From NCBI GenBank assembly GCA_050011535.1, contig JBEKIX010000007.1:1-64000 (forward strand): a stretch of DNA of 64,000 nucleotides. Direction: 5' to 3'. Below, piece by piece: positions 1 to 8,259 of the stretch. Each line of letters starts with the position of its first letter. The first letter of the stretch is position 1. This stretch comes from JAFNAG01 sp050011535 (GTDB lineage Bacteria > Acidobacteriota > UBA6911). The notes under the pieces were generated by a model, which was given only the letters and a program-made list of their open reading frames with translations, was not told the DNA's origin and ran no database searches. The position numbers were made by a program, and so were the translations under genes.

Positions 1-161
1 AAGCAGTGATATACCCCCTCTTGCCCTTCCTGGACGTATTTGCTGCGTGGCAATGCCATGGGTCACCTCTTTCAGTACTTCTAACCGCGGACTCACGGAA
101 AGTGCCAAGAAAAAGTCACCAGAAAATGGGTGTCCAGGTTCTACCAGGTTCTCCGAGACTC
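1..161. other. window edge, no gene seen
   Basis: The first 161 bases lie downstream of the HigA-like antitoxin gene, which ends at 162 on the minus strand. Short open frames cross it in several frames, but none has a ribosome binding site or recognisable residues. Confidence 0.4.
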
Positions 162-482
162 CTATGCAACCAGCAGACGTGCGCGCGTGTGGGTCCGGCG
201 ACGAGATTTGACCGTGATTTCGATGTCGTGCCCGAGAAACATAAGAAAGCGCAAGAGCCGGTCAATGGAAAAACCTGAAAGCCTCCCACGGGTGAGAGCG
301 GAAATCTTGGGCTGATCCACATCCAATAATTCGGCGGCTTGGACCTGAGTAAGACGCCGAGTGCGGATGATGTCGATGATCTTCTGCGCGAGTTCCGCCT
401 TGGCAAGGGCTTCTTCCGCCCGAGGCGAGCCGAGGTCAATGAAGACGTTCCCGCTGCTCTCAACAAAGTCTTGTTTAGACAT
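162..482 (-). CDS. HigA-like XRE antitoxin
   Basis: A 106-residue protein, likely the antitoxin of the pair with the gene just upstream. Residues about 30-90 form a helix-turn-helix domain of the short XRE type (TQVQAAELLDVDQPKISAL, then RGRLSGFS), as in antitoxins that partner Gp49/HigB toxins. Its ATG lies one base after the toxin's TGA and has a strong AGGGGGA site inside the end of the toxin gene, so the two are translationally coupled. Such antitoxins neutralise the toxin and repress their own promoter; the palindrome at 872-889 is the probable operator. The basic C-terminal tail (KSRRRTHTRARLLVA) extends past the domain. Confidence 0.85.
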   Translation of the reverse strand: MSKQDFVESSGNVFIDLGSPRAEEALAKAELAQKIIDIIRTRRLTQVQAAELLDVDQPKISALTRGRLSGFSIDRLLRFLMFLGHDIEITVKSRRRTHTRARLLVA

Positions 483-483
483 A

Positions 484-858
484 TCAATCCCCCTGTTCCG
501 AGTGCAATTCGATCGCGCATTTCAGGCGATGTCTCACGAGATCGATGTCTGCTCTGGGAGTGGCAATTCCGCGCTTCGATTTTTTCTGAAAAGCGTGCAG
601 GACATAAACCTTGTTCGCTAGCCTCACCGTATAGACCGCTCGAAACGTGTCGCCGCGATAGTCGGAGACGACTTCCAATATACCCGGTCCCAGACCCTTC
701 AGTGGCTTCGCGTTTACGTGCTTGTTTCCGGTCTGCGCCTGGTAGTGTGCGAAGCCGATTTCATCCTTGACTGCCGGAAGAAAACTCCTCACGGTTTCCA
801 ACGAATCCCCCATCCAAATCAGCGGCTTGGTCGCCGCTTTCTTCCCAGGCAGCATCAT
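484..858 (-). CDS. HigB/Gp49-like toxin
   Basis: A RelE-superfamily toxin of the phage-Gp49/HigB type, expected to be a ribosome-dependent or free mRNA endonuclease. Family hallmarks are the early KPLIWMGDSLETVRSF segment, the GPGILEV strand, the FRAVYTV strand and the VYVLHAFQKKSKRG motif, followed by a C-terminal helix. I start it at the ATG at 858 (124 residues) because the longer frame begins with a TTG inside the upstream palindrome; a second ATG follows immediately. Toxin before antitoxin is the HigBA order. Which RNA is cut cannot be told from sequence. Confidence 0.85.
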   Translation of the reverse strand: MMLPGKKAATKPLIWMGDSLETVRSFLPAVKDEIGFAHYQAQTGNKHVNAKPLKGLGPGILEVVSDYRGDTFRAVYTVRLANKVYVLHAFQKKSKRGIATPRADIDLVRHRLKCAIELHSEQGD

Positions 859-871
859 AGAAATCCAACCG

Positions 872-889
872 TATGCCAATTATGGCATA
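872..889. promoter_or_regulatory. probable higBA operator palindrome
   Basis: TATGCCA and TGGCATA form perfect 7-bp arms around ATTA, 14 bases upstream of the toxin start. A palindrome here, overlapping the likely promoter, is what an autoregulating HigA-type repressor would bind. The assignment is inferred from position and symmetry. Confidence 0.55.
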
Positions 890-1274
890 TTCTCGATGGA
901 ATTGCGAGGACCAATTTGCAATCTCACAGCCGAGCGTGGTGTCAGGCCTGGAAAATTTGAGATTTTCTTGGAGGCTTCCCGGGCCTTTGCCACAGCGGGT
1001 GCGCGAAAATTGAATTTTCCAGACCTGACACAGGTTCCTCTACTGCTTTCGCCGCTGGCTGCTCCCGCGAAGCGGACGACAAAGCGCATATCGTGGTGAC
1101 ACAATAGGGCAGTTTTGCGGTTCAAATCACCGGAATGGAAGGCGGGAAAGTAATAAGCAACTCAGAGGCGCACACGGCAGTTGATCCAATCCTCTGTTAC
1201 CACTTGGGCAGGCGGGTATATACTCTGCTCACCAGGGATTCCTGAACGCACACGTCTAGCGGAGGGTTCAACAA
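890..1274. other. intergenic stretch with one palindromic element
   Basis: The region holds the TA promoter side, the inverted repeat at 939-1031 and the leader of the lipoprotein gene. I see no further gene. A short minus-strand frame at 880-1125 crosses the inverted repeat and has no ribosome binding site. Confidence 0.4.
939..1031. repeat. R2-like palindromic element (divergent)
   Basis: GTGTCAGGCCTGGAAAATTT at the left and AATTTTCCAGACCTGACAC at the right are inverted copies with one mismatch in the first 17 bases, about 55 bp apart. Size and layout match the R2 elements elsewhere in the window, but the end sequence differs (GTGTCAGG rather than GGGGACAG). Confidence 0.6.
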
Positions 1275-2165
1275 ATGAAGCATGATAACAAAGACATGCT
1301 GTGCCTCTTAATGTGTGTGATTTCGGCAGTCCTTGCCTCGTCCTGTGCGCTAACTCATTATAATTTAGCAACCAAGTCTGGCTCAGCACCACCCGCCATT
1401 CTGAGCAATCGCGGTACTGTGGCGAATTTTGGCGCAGCCACCATGTGGCTTTATGAAATCGACGGACGCCGAGATCCCTCCGGCGCGTTTGGCCGTGGTG
1501 GGAGATTTGAGTTGGTTATCGATCCTGGACCACACACGCTCAATGTGCATTACGATCTCAACCCAGGCCCCAACATCAGGGTGTACAGCTCCCCACTCCT
1601 TGTGTCATTTGTCGCGGAGCCAGGACATTCATATCTGATCAAGGCGGAAGAACTAGTCGACAATACGTGGCGTCCGGTCATAATTGATGTGACCGACAAG
1701 GCATCCTCGCGTAGGATTGACGTGACGCTCCGTAACGCGCCGTCGCCGAACTTGGAGGATCTTATCGGGCAGCCGACGGGTCAGATCCTGACACAGAACA
1801 AATCTGTTGAGGGGACACCAAACAAATCTGTCGAAGGGACCGTGAAAGGTTCCGGCGGCACAGCTATTCAGGGAGCAACAGTTAAAGTGCAATGGACCGA
1901 TGCCATGGGGCAGAAGGCGATGAATTTGAAGACCGACAAGAGCGGTCACTTCATGCTGATGGGCCTTAAGCCTGGCGCTTACAAAGTGACTCTTGAAATC
2001 CCCGGATCGTCAGACGTTTCGGTGCGCAAACGCAAAAGCGTCCCAGGAGGTGAATGGGAATTTGTTTATCGCCCTCAGCGGATTCAAAATCCAGAAGGGG
2101 TGCTGGTGGAGGTCAACGAATCAGATGAATACGAAGTAAATTTCACGGCGGTATCCAGCAAGTAA
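1275..2165 (+). CDS. lipoprotein with carboxypeptidase-regulatory-like domain
   Basis: A 296-residue probable lipoprotein. The N terminus has a hydrophobic stretch (LCLLMCVISAVL) ending in the lipobox LASSC, so it should be lipidated on Cys24. Residues about 35-150 show short beta strands (VANFGAATMWLYEIDG; FELVIDPGPHTLNVHYD) like a DUF of PEGA type. Residues about 188-255 resemble a carboxypeptidase-regulatory/SpaA-like beta sandwich (VKGSGGTAIQGATVKV, TDKSGHFMLMGLKPGAYKV). Between them the heptad NKSVEGT is present twice, separated by one Pro, a recent local duplication. GGAGGG lies 8 bases before the ATG. No operon partner; function unknown. Confidence 0.75.
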   Translation: MKHDNKDMLCLLMCVISAVLASSCALTHYNLATKSGSAPPAILSNRGTVANFGAATMWLYEIDGRRDPSGAFGRGGRFELVIDPGPHTLNVHYDLNPGPNIRVYSSPLLVSFVAEPGHSYLIKAEELVDNTWRPVIIDVTDKASSRRIDVTLRNAPSPNLEDLIGQPTGQILTQNKSVEGTPNKSVEGTVKGSGGTAIQGATVKVQWTDAMGQKAMNLKTDKSGHFMLMGLKPGAYKVTLEIPGSSDVSVRKRKSVPGGEWEFVYRPQRIQNPEGVLVEVNESDEYEVNFTAVSSK

Positions 2166-2919
2166 GTCAAAGGCCGATCTGACCGAGTCCGGGCGCTCAA
2201 AATGCAAGCTCCACTACACGGCAAGTCAGTAGCGGCCTGCAGTCATAAATCATACCTCTTTGGAATCCGGGTTTGATGCCGCTGCACTGCGTAGCGGGCG
2301 AATAGTGGCGATATCGTACATAACCGACTGGCGATGGAAGGCTCCAAGGGCATTGTGCGCGCTGTCTGTTTTCTGTCTGCGCCCATAATTTTGCAGCTGC
2401 GGAACGGTCGACGTTGGAGTAGATCAACTCAGCTGCAATGGCCGGCATTATGTTTTGGTCGCCCAACGGCTCCAATACCGCTTCGAAGCATCCTCCAATT
2501 CTCCCTGTGAAAGTGGGCGACCCTCAGCTGTGGTCGCCTGGACGGTTGAGTACCGCACTCGTAAAGTTCCACCATACGGCTTTCCATTGCAGGTTACGGA
2601 CAGAGAGTCGGCATCCTCTGTCGCTGATAGGATCTCCAGTTGTCGGAGAAGGCTTGGACACCCTCAAAGATGCAGTGAACTGTGGGTGTCTTACGTTTTG
2701 TCTGCTTCATGCCGGCTTATCCCTGCGCTCTGGGTGTCCACATTTTCATCTTACCTTCACTTTCTTGGGCACCTGCAGCAACTGCTGCCTGAAGTCTCCG
2801 ATTGGTCAGCCGCCCCATCCGCAGGTGAGCACGAGACATTGGGCGGGCAAGATGGTTGTCTCCAGGAGCCGCGCTCGATCGCTTGACGGGCAGGCAGGGA
2901 ATGACTATAATTCTGGTCG
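2166..2919. other. 754-bp stretch with no recognised gene
   Basis: Open frames here (for example 2438-3199 plus and 2197-2475 minus) have no ribosome binding site and no recognisable motifs. Composition is less GC-rich and less codon-structured than the neighbouring genes. It may be decayed coding DNA of the accessory region, but I cannot identify a parent gene. Confidence 0.4.
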
Positions 2920-3246
2920 ATGGCACGCCGCTCCCGCTATACGATCACCTACTCGCCCGAGGTCAGCCGTCATGTCGACGCAATCTTGCCCAATCTTCAC
3001 AGGGAGATTCGACGAGCGATCGAAGAGCAGCTTTCTTTCATGCCGGGAAAGGCCACGCAGAATCGCAAGCCATTGGAGGATCAGCCTGGTCCGTATGGTG
3101 CGACCTGGGAGCTTCGATGTGGGGCCCGGAATCAGTTTCGAGTTTTCTACGAGTTCAGCTCTCAAACCCGAGAGGTCTGGGTCTTGGCAATCGGCTTGAA
3201 GGATAGAGAGCGGTTGTTCATCGCCGGTGAGGAGTTTGTAACATGA
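2920..3246 (+). CDS. RelE/ParE-family toxin
   Basis: A 108-residue RelE-superfamily protein. It shows the expected order: an N-terminal strand (YTITYSPEVSRHVDAI), two helices (HREIRRAIEEQLSF), the strand pair WELRCGARNQFRVFYEF with the basic/aromatic residues used to hold mRNA in RelE, and a last strand (EVWVLAIGLKDRERLFI). The next gene overlaps it by four bases (ATGA) and encodes a Phd/YefM-type antitoxin, so this is a toxin-first module. The ATG is preceded only by a weak GG-containing site. Whether it is an endonuclease (RelE) or gyrase poison (ParE) is undecided. Confidence 0.85.
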   Translation: MARRSRYTITYSPEVSRHVDAILPNLHREIRRAIEEQLSFMPGKATQNRKPLEDQPGPYGATWELRCGARNQFRVFYEFSSQTREVWVLAIGLKDRERLFIAGEEFVT

Positions 3247-3551
3247 GAATCGTGAGTTTGGCCGAGGTTAAAGCGAAGCTGAGCGCATTCCTGGACGAGG
3301 CGGGGAATTCCGGACCCGTTGTAATTACCCGCAATGGTCGAGCCGTAGCGGTCCTGCTTGCTCCCTCCGACGATGACGATCTGGAGCGCCTCTTATTGTC
3401 CCGCTCGCCCAGGTTCCGGGCGCTTCTCTCGAAGGCCCGTTCGAGCATCCAGGCCGGTAAAGGGATTGGACATGCAGAGTTCTGGAAAAGAGCTTCAGAC
3501 AGGGCTGCCCAACATTCGGTTGAATGTGGCGCCCGGCGCGGCGCGCGCTAA
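3243..3551 (+). CDS. Phd/YefM-type antitoxin
   Basis: A 102-residue antitoxin of the Phd/YefM family. Residues 1-45 match the DNA-binding fold: IVSLAEVKAKLSAFLDEA, then GPVVITRNGRAVAVLLAP. The C-terminal part (ERLLLSRSPRFRALLSKA) would bind the toxin. The start overlaps the toxin stop, indicating coupled translation. The tail after residue 85 is Arg/Ala rich and may be a read-on from a decayed end. No operator was identified upstream. Confidence 0.85.
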   Translation: MRIVSLAEVKAKLSAFLDEAGNSGPVVITRNGRAVAVLLAPSDDDDLERLLLSRSPRFRALLSKARSSIQAGKGIGHAEFWKRASDRAAQHSVECGARRGAR

Positions 3552-3883
3552 GGGAAAGCGTGGACACTCATCGTTCATAATCTTTATCCAATCCATAGAT
3601 GAGCCTCTTGGGAGGAGTACGGATCGGAGATTGAGAATACGAAACTGACCCTTGGCTGAACCGTGATTCCCAGAACCGGCCCTTTTTTCCGCACGCGGAC
3701 CTGGACCTGGACGTCGACCATCTTTCCCAACGCGAATTTTCGCAACTTTAAGGTAACGCTTGTCTGACTCTCGCGCTGGCCTTGTCACCGTCTAAGTGGC
3801 AGAAATTTTGTCTAAGATAGTTCCGCCCGACTTGTGTTATCTATGATCTGTTCAAGCTACGTCAGATTGTCCCAGGAGGAACA
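3552..3883. other. intergenic stretch with R6 remnant
   Basis: No gene is seen. It contains a short hexamer array at 3695-3720 and the leader of the aminopeptidase gene, which has a TATGAT hexamer at 3842-3847 without a convincing -35 partner. Confidence 0.4.
3695..3720. repeat. R6 hexamer array, single arm
   Basis: GCGGACCTGGACCTGGACG followed by TCGACCA is a short run of the GGACCT-type hexamer seen in long inverted arrays at 8349-8472 and 63183-63211. Only one arm is present. Confidence 0.6.
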
Positions 3884-5044
3884 ATGCGGGAAGAATTGAG
3901 CGGAGAGGCATTGGCAGCGCTCATCGAAAGGGTCTTTAGGCCCTGTCCTTCGGATCGCGCGTTGGCATTCCTGATTGATATGCCGGACCGGGTCCGAAGT
4001 GATACAGCCGAGTGGCGGGAGCGGCGTGAGATGGCGGCGCAGTGGGTGCGGCGGCTCGCGCCTTGTCAGAAGAAGCTTGGTCTTGACGTGCATCTTTATC
4101 TGTATCGCAATGTGCGGGCCAACAACGCCGACCTTCCGCGCGGCGCGCGGCTGCACATATCCGGTCCGCTGCCGGGCACTGCGGATGAGATCGACCCCTG
4201 GGTTGAAGAGCCGTTCCCGGACATCTTCAGGAATCACAGCCTGCTGATGGCACTCACGGAATTCTCCGCGACGGCGCCTCTCAAACTGTTGGCCAGAACT
4301 TATGGATTCCGCGCGGCAACGATGCCGGGTTTTTCTCCCGCGATGATCCCTGCCCTTCGCCTCGATTACGAAGAAATCAACCGCAGGGTTGCCATGCTCA
4401 AGGATCTGCTCGACCGTGCAGAGGCGGCGGATCTTCTATTTGCCGTGGAGAACGGCCCCGAGTGTAGTCTGTTTCTCGACCTGCGCCACCGCACGGCACA
4501 TGCTTCCGGTGGGCTGCTCTACGATCCGGGCACCGCGGGCAATCTCCCCTCGGGCGAGGCTTACATCGTGCCTTACGAAGGCGAAATTGCCAACATACCC
4601 AGCAAATCCGCAGGCAAGCTGCCGGTACAGTTCGGCGGCGACATAGTCATCTATGAGATCGAGCAGAACAAGGCAATGCGCGTCGCGGGCACGGGAGCGG
4701 CTGCACGCAGGGAGGCGGAGCATCTCAGGCGCGAACCCGCCTACGGCAATATTGCCGAACTGGGCTTGGGAGTGCTCTCCGACTTCGGCGTCAAGCCGTG
4801 CGGTTCGCTCTTGCTCGACGAGAAACTGGGACTGCACATCGCTTTTGGCCGCAGCGATCATTTCGGAGGGCATGTAGGGGCGGCGCAGTTCTCGCGCCCG
4901 GAGGAGGTGGTGCACATCGACCGCGTGTACCTGCCATCGGTGCAGCCACTGATCCACGTGCGCCGCGCCGACCTGCGCGGACCCGGGCTCGAGCTTGCCC
5001 TGATGCGGGACGATCGCTTTGTCGTCGATTATGCAATTTCATGA
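3884..5044 (+). CDS. M29-like metalloaminopeptidase
   Basis: A 386-residue cytosolic protein resembling the AmpS/M29 leucyl aminopeptidase family (also related to NicX dioxygenases). Expected metal ligands are visible in order: NLPSGE (about residue 221), NIAELGLG (about 289), DEKLGLHIAFG (about 312-322) and HIDRVY (about 345). M29 enzymes use two metal ions to remove N-terminal residues. AGGAGG sits 5 bases before the ATG. thiD follows after 65 bases in the same direction, but the pathways are unrelated. The NicX alternative cannot be excluded by eye. Confidence 0.75.
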   Translation: MREELSGEALAALIERVFRPCPSDRALAFLIDMPDRVRSDTAEWRERREMAAQWVRRLAPCQKKLGLDVHLYLYRNVRANNADLPRGARLHISGPLPGTADEIDPWVEEPFPDIFRNHSLLMALTEFSATAPLKLLARTYGFRAATMPGFSPAMIPALRLDYEEINRRVAMLKDLLDRAEAADLLFAVENGPECSLFLDLRHRTAHASGGLLYDPGTAGNLPSGEAYIVPYEGEIANIPSKSAGKLPVQFGGDIVIYEIEQNKAMRVAGTGAAARREAEHLRREPAYGNIAELGLGVLSDFGVKPCGSLLLDEKLGLHIAFGRSDHFGGHVGAAQFSRPEEVVHIDRVYLPSVQPLIHVRRADLRGPGLELALMRDDRFVVDYAIS

Positions 5045-5109
5045 GCAAGGACGCCAAATCCTCGTTGCTGCGGCCAAACAGTCGCGGTTTTTCTGATATA
5101 TTTGGGCCG

Positions 5110-5889
5110 ATGATCCCGGTCGCACTTTCGATCGCCGGATCCGACCCTTCCGGAGGCGCCGGAATCCAGGCGGATATCAAAACGTTTCATCAGTTCGGCG
5201 TTTACGCCACGACCGTGCTGACCCTGGTGGCAGTCCAGAACACACAAAGTGTGAAGTCTGTCGAGTTGCTTTCACCCGCTCTTGTAGAAGCGCAACTGGA
5301 TGCGGTCCTGGAGGACATTCCGCCGGACGCGGCCAAGACTGGTGCGTTGGGCGACGAGAATATCATTGCCGCCGTGGCACGCCGCGCAGCCGGCCTCGCA
5401 TGTCCGCTGGTTGTCGATCCCGTGATGATCAGCAAGCATGGGATGCCCCTCATGACCATACGGGCTCGCGAAGCCCTGGCGGCACTTCTGATTCCACACG
5501 CTTTCCTGGTTACACCGAATCTTCACGAAGCCGGCGTCCTCGCGGGAATGGCCGTAACCGACATAGAAACGATGGAGGAAGCTGCGCGCCGCATTTCGTC
5601 GCTGGGCGCGGCCGCCGCGTTGGTCAAAGGCGGACACCTCGCCGGGGACGCTGTCGACGTGCTCTACTTCGATCGCAGAATCGTTCACTTTTCATCCCCG
5701 CGCATAGAGACGCTTCACACCCACGGGACCGGATGCACGTTTTCCGCCGCGATCACTGCCGGGCTGGCGCGACAGCTGCCACTTCAGCAGGCAATCGAAA
5801 ATGCCAAGAAGTTCATCTCGCTGGCGATTCAGTTCAATCCCGGTCTTGGCCATGGCCACGGCCCCGTCAATCACAATGTCACTATTTAG
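5110..5889 (+). CDS. thiD: hydroxymethylpyrimidine/phosphomethylpyrimidine kinase ThiD
   Basis: A 259-residue ribokinase-fold kinase that phosphorylates HMP and HMP-P in thiamine synthesis. Diagnostic motifs are GSDPSGGAGIQAD near the N terminus, VVDPVMISKHG (about 100), VTPNLHEA, LVKGGHL and the catalytic anion hole HGTGCTFSAAI (about 208). The length is typical. I chose the ATG at 5110 because homology starts there (IPVALSIAGSD); a much longer open frame upstream overlaps the aminopeptidase gene. No other thi gene is nearby. The stop codon abuts an R2 palindrome. Confidence 0.95.
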   Translation: MIPVALSIAGSDPSGGAGIQADIKTFHQFGVYATTVLTLVAVQNTQSVKSVELLSPALVEAQLDAVLEDIPPDAAKTGALGDENIIAAVARRAAGLACPLVVDPVMISKHGMPLMTIRAREALAALLIPHAFLVTPNLHEAGVLAGMAVTDIETMEEAARRISSLGAAAALVKGGHLAGDAVDVLYFDRRIVHFSSPRIETLHTHGTGCTFSAAITAGLARQLPLQQAIENAKKFISLAIQFNPGLGHGHGPVNHNVTI

Positions 5890-5982
5890 CGAAATTGGGG
5901 GACGCTCACCTTTTTTCGCCATACCTTCTCGAATCTGCCGCGATTCTCCCCCCGAAAAAAGGTGAGCGTCCCCCAATTTCGC
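5889..5982. repeat. R2 palindromic element
   Basis: GCGAAATTGGGGGACGCTCA and its inverted copy TGAGCGTCCCCCAATTTCGC bound about 94 bp. The arms continue with CCTTTTTTCGCC / CGAAAAAAGG, and the centre carries GAATCTGCCG. It fills the gap between thiD and the LOG gene and could fold into a long hairpin, possibly a terminator. Confidence 0.85.
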
Positions 5983-6031
5983 TGGTATGCTTACTCTTCT
6001 GATTTTCCCGGAGAATTCCGCGGAGTCGATA

Positions 6032-6877
6032 ATGAAGGATGAAAAGACAGCGCCCAAGGAATACCAGCTGCAGAAAGCCTACGAAAATCCTCGATTTCTC
6101 CATAGCAAGGATGCCCGGCTGATCCGAATGCTCAGCGAGTATCTCGAACCTGCCGCCCGACTCAAATGGCAACAGGTCGAGGATACCGTTGTTTTCTTCG
6201 GTTCCGCGCGAGCCCGGCCGCTGGAGGAAACGCAACGCCGTTTATCAACGGCGCAGGAGGCGCTCGCAGCTGCCGCGGGTCCGAGGCAGGCCCTGGAGGA
6301 TGAAGTCAGGCACGCCGAACAGGCGGTCAGGATGTCGCGCTACTATGAGGACGCGCTTGTCCTGGCCCGGTTGCTGGTCGAGTGGGCCCGAACTATCAAC
6401 GGGGATAGGAAACGGCTTATGATCTGTTCGGGAGGAGGCCCCGGAATCATGGAAGCGGCCAATCGGGCGGCCAGCCAATTGGGAGCGCAATCGCTTGGAC
6501 TATCCATCAGCCTTCCCGCCGAACAGCTCGTGAATTCGTATGTTCCTCCCGAACTGGCGTTCCAGTTCCACTACTTCTTCATGAGGAAGTTCTGGTTCAT
6601 TTATCTCGCCAAGGCGCTGGTTATTTTCCCGGGCGGCTTTGGCACACTGGACGAGGCATTTGAGGTACTGACGCTCGTCCAGACCGAAAAGACACGCAAG
6701 AAAATGCCTGTCCTCATGTACGGTTCGGACTACTGGAAAGAAGTCCTGAATTTCGATGCCATGGTCCGCTGGGGAACCATCTCGGCGGAAGATTTGAAAC
6801 TCATTCATCGCTCCGAGGATCCCGAGGAGGCATTTCACTATCTCAAGACCGAACTCACGAGGATCTGGAACCTGTAG
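6032..6877 (+). CDS. LOG-family protein (nucleoside monophosphate phosphoribohydrolase-like)
   Basis: A 281-residue Rossmann-like protein of the LOG/TIGR00730 type, which hydrolyses the N-glycosidic bond of nucleoside 5'-monophosphates (cytokinin-activating in plants, often purine salvage in bacteria). Key motifs are VVFFGSARA (about 51), ICSGGGPGIMEAANRAA (about 132) and the catalytic PGGFGTLDEAFEVLTLVQ (about 202). The N-terminal 45 residues and a helical insert with many Ala/Glu residues (about 65-100) make it longer than minimal LOG proteins. Start at 6032 is supported by GGAG 6 bases upstream; an earlier ATG at 5987 lies beside the palindrome and lacks a site. Confidence 0.85.
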   Translation: MKDEKTAPKEYQLQKAYENPRFLHSKDARLIRMLSEYLEPAARLKWQQVEDTVVFFGSARARPLEETQRRLSTAQEALAAAAGPRQALEDEVRHAEQAVRMSRYYEDALVLARLLVEWARTINGDRKRLMICSGGGPGIMEAANRAASQLGAQSLGLSISLPAEQLVNSYVPPELAFQFHYFFMRKFWFIYLAKALVIFPGGFGTLDEAFEVLTLVQTEKTRKKMPVLMYGSDYWKEVLNFDAMVRWGTISAEDLKLIHRSEDPEEAFHYLKTELTRIWNL

Positions 6878-6918
6878 AATTCAGCCCTTGGACGTCAGAC
6901 CCCAGAGATCAGATTGAA

Positions 6919-8259
6919 ATGGACGACTTTTTGCTTGAGAGGCAATACCCGGAACCGGCGCCGTCCGGCAAAGACCATCGGCACGCCACCGAGCACGATC
7001 GAGACCGCATATTGCACAGCTCGGCGTTTCGCAGGCTCCAGGGCAAGACTCAGGTTTTCGGTATCGGCCAGGCCGATTTCTACCGCACGCGCCTGACCCA
7101 CAGCCTGGAAGTCGCCCAGCTCGCCCGCGCCATCGCCAACAACATGCTCGTCGAGGAGCCTTCGCTGGCAGGCTGTCTGACACCGGAGGCGGCGGAGGCG
7201 GTTGCCCTCGCCCACGATCTTGGACATCCGCCGTTCGGCCACGCCGGAGAGCGCACCCTGGATGCGTGCATGAAAGACGTCAGCCGGCGCGTGCGCTTGC
7301 GCGGCAAGGAAGCGCTGCGTTTCGAGGGCAACGCTCAGACCTTTCACGTGCTGGTCGCGGCGGAGCCGAAATCCCCATCCTATCCGGGACTGAACCTGAC
7401 CCGCGCGACACTTGCGGGGGTCATGAAATACCCGTTCCAGCAGGACACCGGAAACGACAGGTTCATTTTCGCTTCCGATACCGGGACTGCAAGCTGGGCG
7501 TTGCGCCGCGGAGGGAAGCTTCTGACATCCCGCCAGGTCGAAAACGGAGTCAAGCCCCAGAGATCGTTCCTCTGCGAAATTCTGGATTGGGCCGATGATT
7601 GCGCCTATTCAATCCACGATGTGGAGGACGCGCTGCAAGCCCAGTTCCTCCGGCCGGGCGATCTGGCGGATGCGCGATTCGCCCAACGTGTCGCCCAGTA
7701 CTACGAAGAAACGAGGGAAAGTGAGACCGCGCCCGTGTTGACCCGCGGAGATATCCACAAACGCCTGGCCGTTCTTGAGCGGCGCATCCGGCCTCCGGCC
7801 TCGGGCGACGAGCGGGCTCATCGAAAGCAGGCACTCAGGAATATCCTTAACGAACTCGTCACCGCGGTCACGGTCCGGCCGCGGCCGGGCGCGCAGCGCG
7901 CTGACTATGCCTGGACTCTGGTGGTTCCTGATGAAGCCAGAATCCTGTCGGCATTGTGCAAGGCCATCATCTGGGAGGCGGTGATCACCGATCCTCGAGT
8001 CGCCGCCATGACCATTAAAGGCAAGGAGATTTTGCACGACCTCTTTGGTCTTCTCCTCGGAGAGCTGGTGGAGAAGAAAAGCTGCGCCCTCTTCCCGCGC
8101 TATTACCGGGAGCTGGTCGAGGATGCCATGAGGGCAGGCGAGCCGGAGGCCGCCCGCTGCGTATGCAATTTCCTGGCGTTGCTGACGGACATGGACGCGC
8201 TCCGCCTGCATGCCCTGCTGCGCGGATCCAAAGCGTCCTCAGTATTTGACTTGCTCTGA
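6919..8259 (+). CDS. dgt: dGTPase-like dNTP triphosphohydrolase
   Basis: A 446-residue HD-domain phosphohydrolase, expected to cleave dGTP or other dNTPs to nucleoside plus triphosphate. The family opening DRDRILHSSAFRRLQGKTQV (about 29-48) is present, as are the HD metal ligands: THSLEVAQLAR, AHDLGHPPFGHAGE (about 101) and the later Asp in DWADDCAYSIHDVEDAL (about 229). Length fits the Dgt type. It is 41 bases after the LOG gene on the same strand, so the two nucleotide-related enzymes may be co-transcribed. The ribosome binding site is weak (AGAGAT). Confidence 0.9.
   Translation: MDDFLLERQYPEPAPSGKDHRHATEHDRDRILHSSAFRRLQGKTQVFGIGQADFYRTRLTHSLEVAQLARAIANNMLVEEPSLAGCLTPEAAEAVALAHDLGHPPFGHAGERTLDACMKDVSRRVRLRGKEALRFEGNAQTFHVLVAAEPKSPSYPGLNLTRATLAGVMKYPFQQDTGNDRFIFASDTGTASWALRRGGKLLTSRQVENGVKPQRSFLCEILDWADDCAYSIHDVEDALQAQFLRPGDLADARFAQRVAQYYEETRESETAPVLTRGDIHKRLAVLERRIRPPASGDERAHRKQALRNILNELVTAVTVRPRPGAQRADYAWTLVVPDEARILSALCKAIIWEAVITDPRVAAMTIKGKEILHDLFGLLLGELVEKKSCALFPRYYRELVEDAMRAGEPEAARCVCNFLALLTDMDALRLHALLRGSKASSVFDLL

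Noticed and set aside
1115..1135. GGTTCAAATC resembling a tRNA T-loop
   Set aside because: The flanking bases do not form the five-pair stem, and no acceptor or anticodon arm is found around it.
2438..3199. 253-codon plus-strand open frame before and across the RelE-like gene
   Set aside because: It overlaps the well-supported toxin gene, has no ribosome binding site and reads as low-information sequence.
4798..5109. N-terminal extension of ThiD by 104 codons
   Set aside because: It overlaps the aminopeptidase gene in another frame, and ThiD homology begins at the ATG at 5110.
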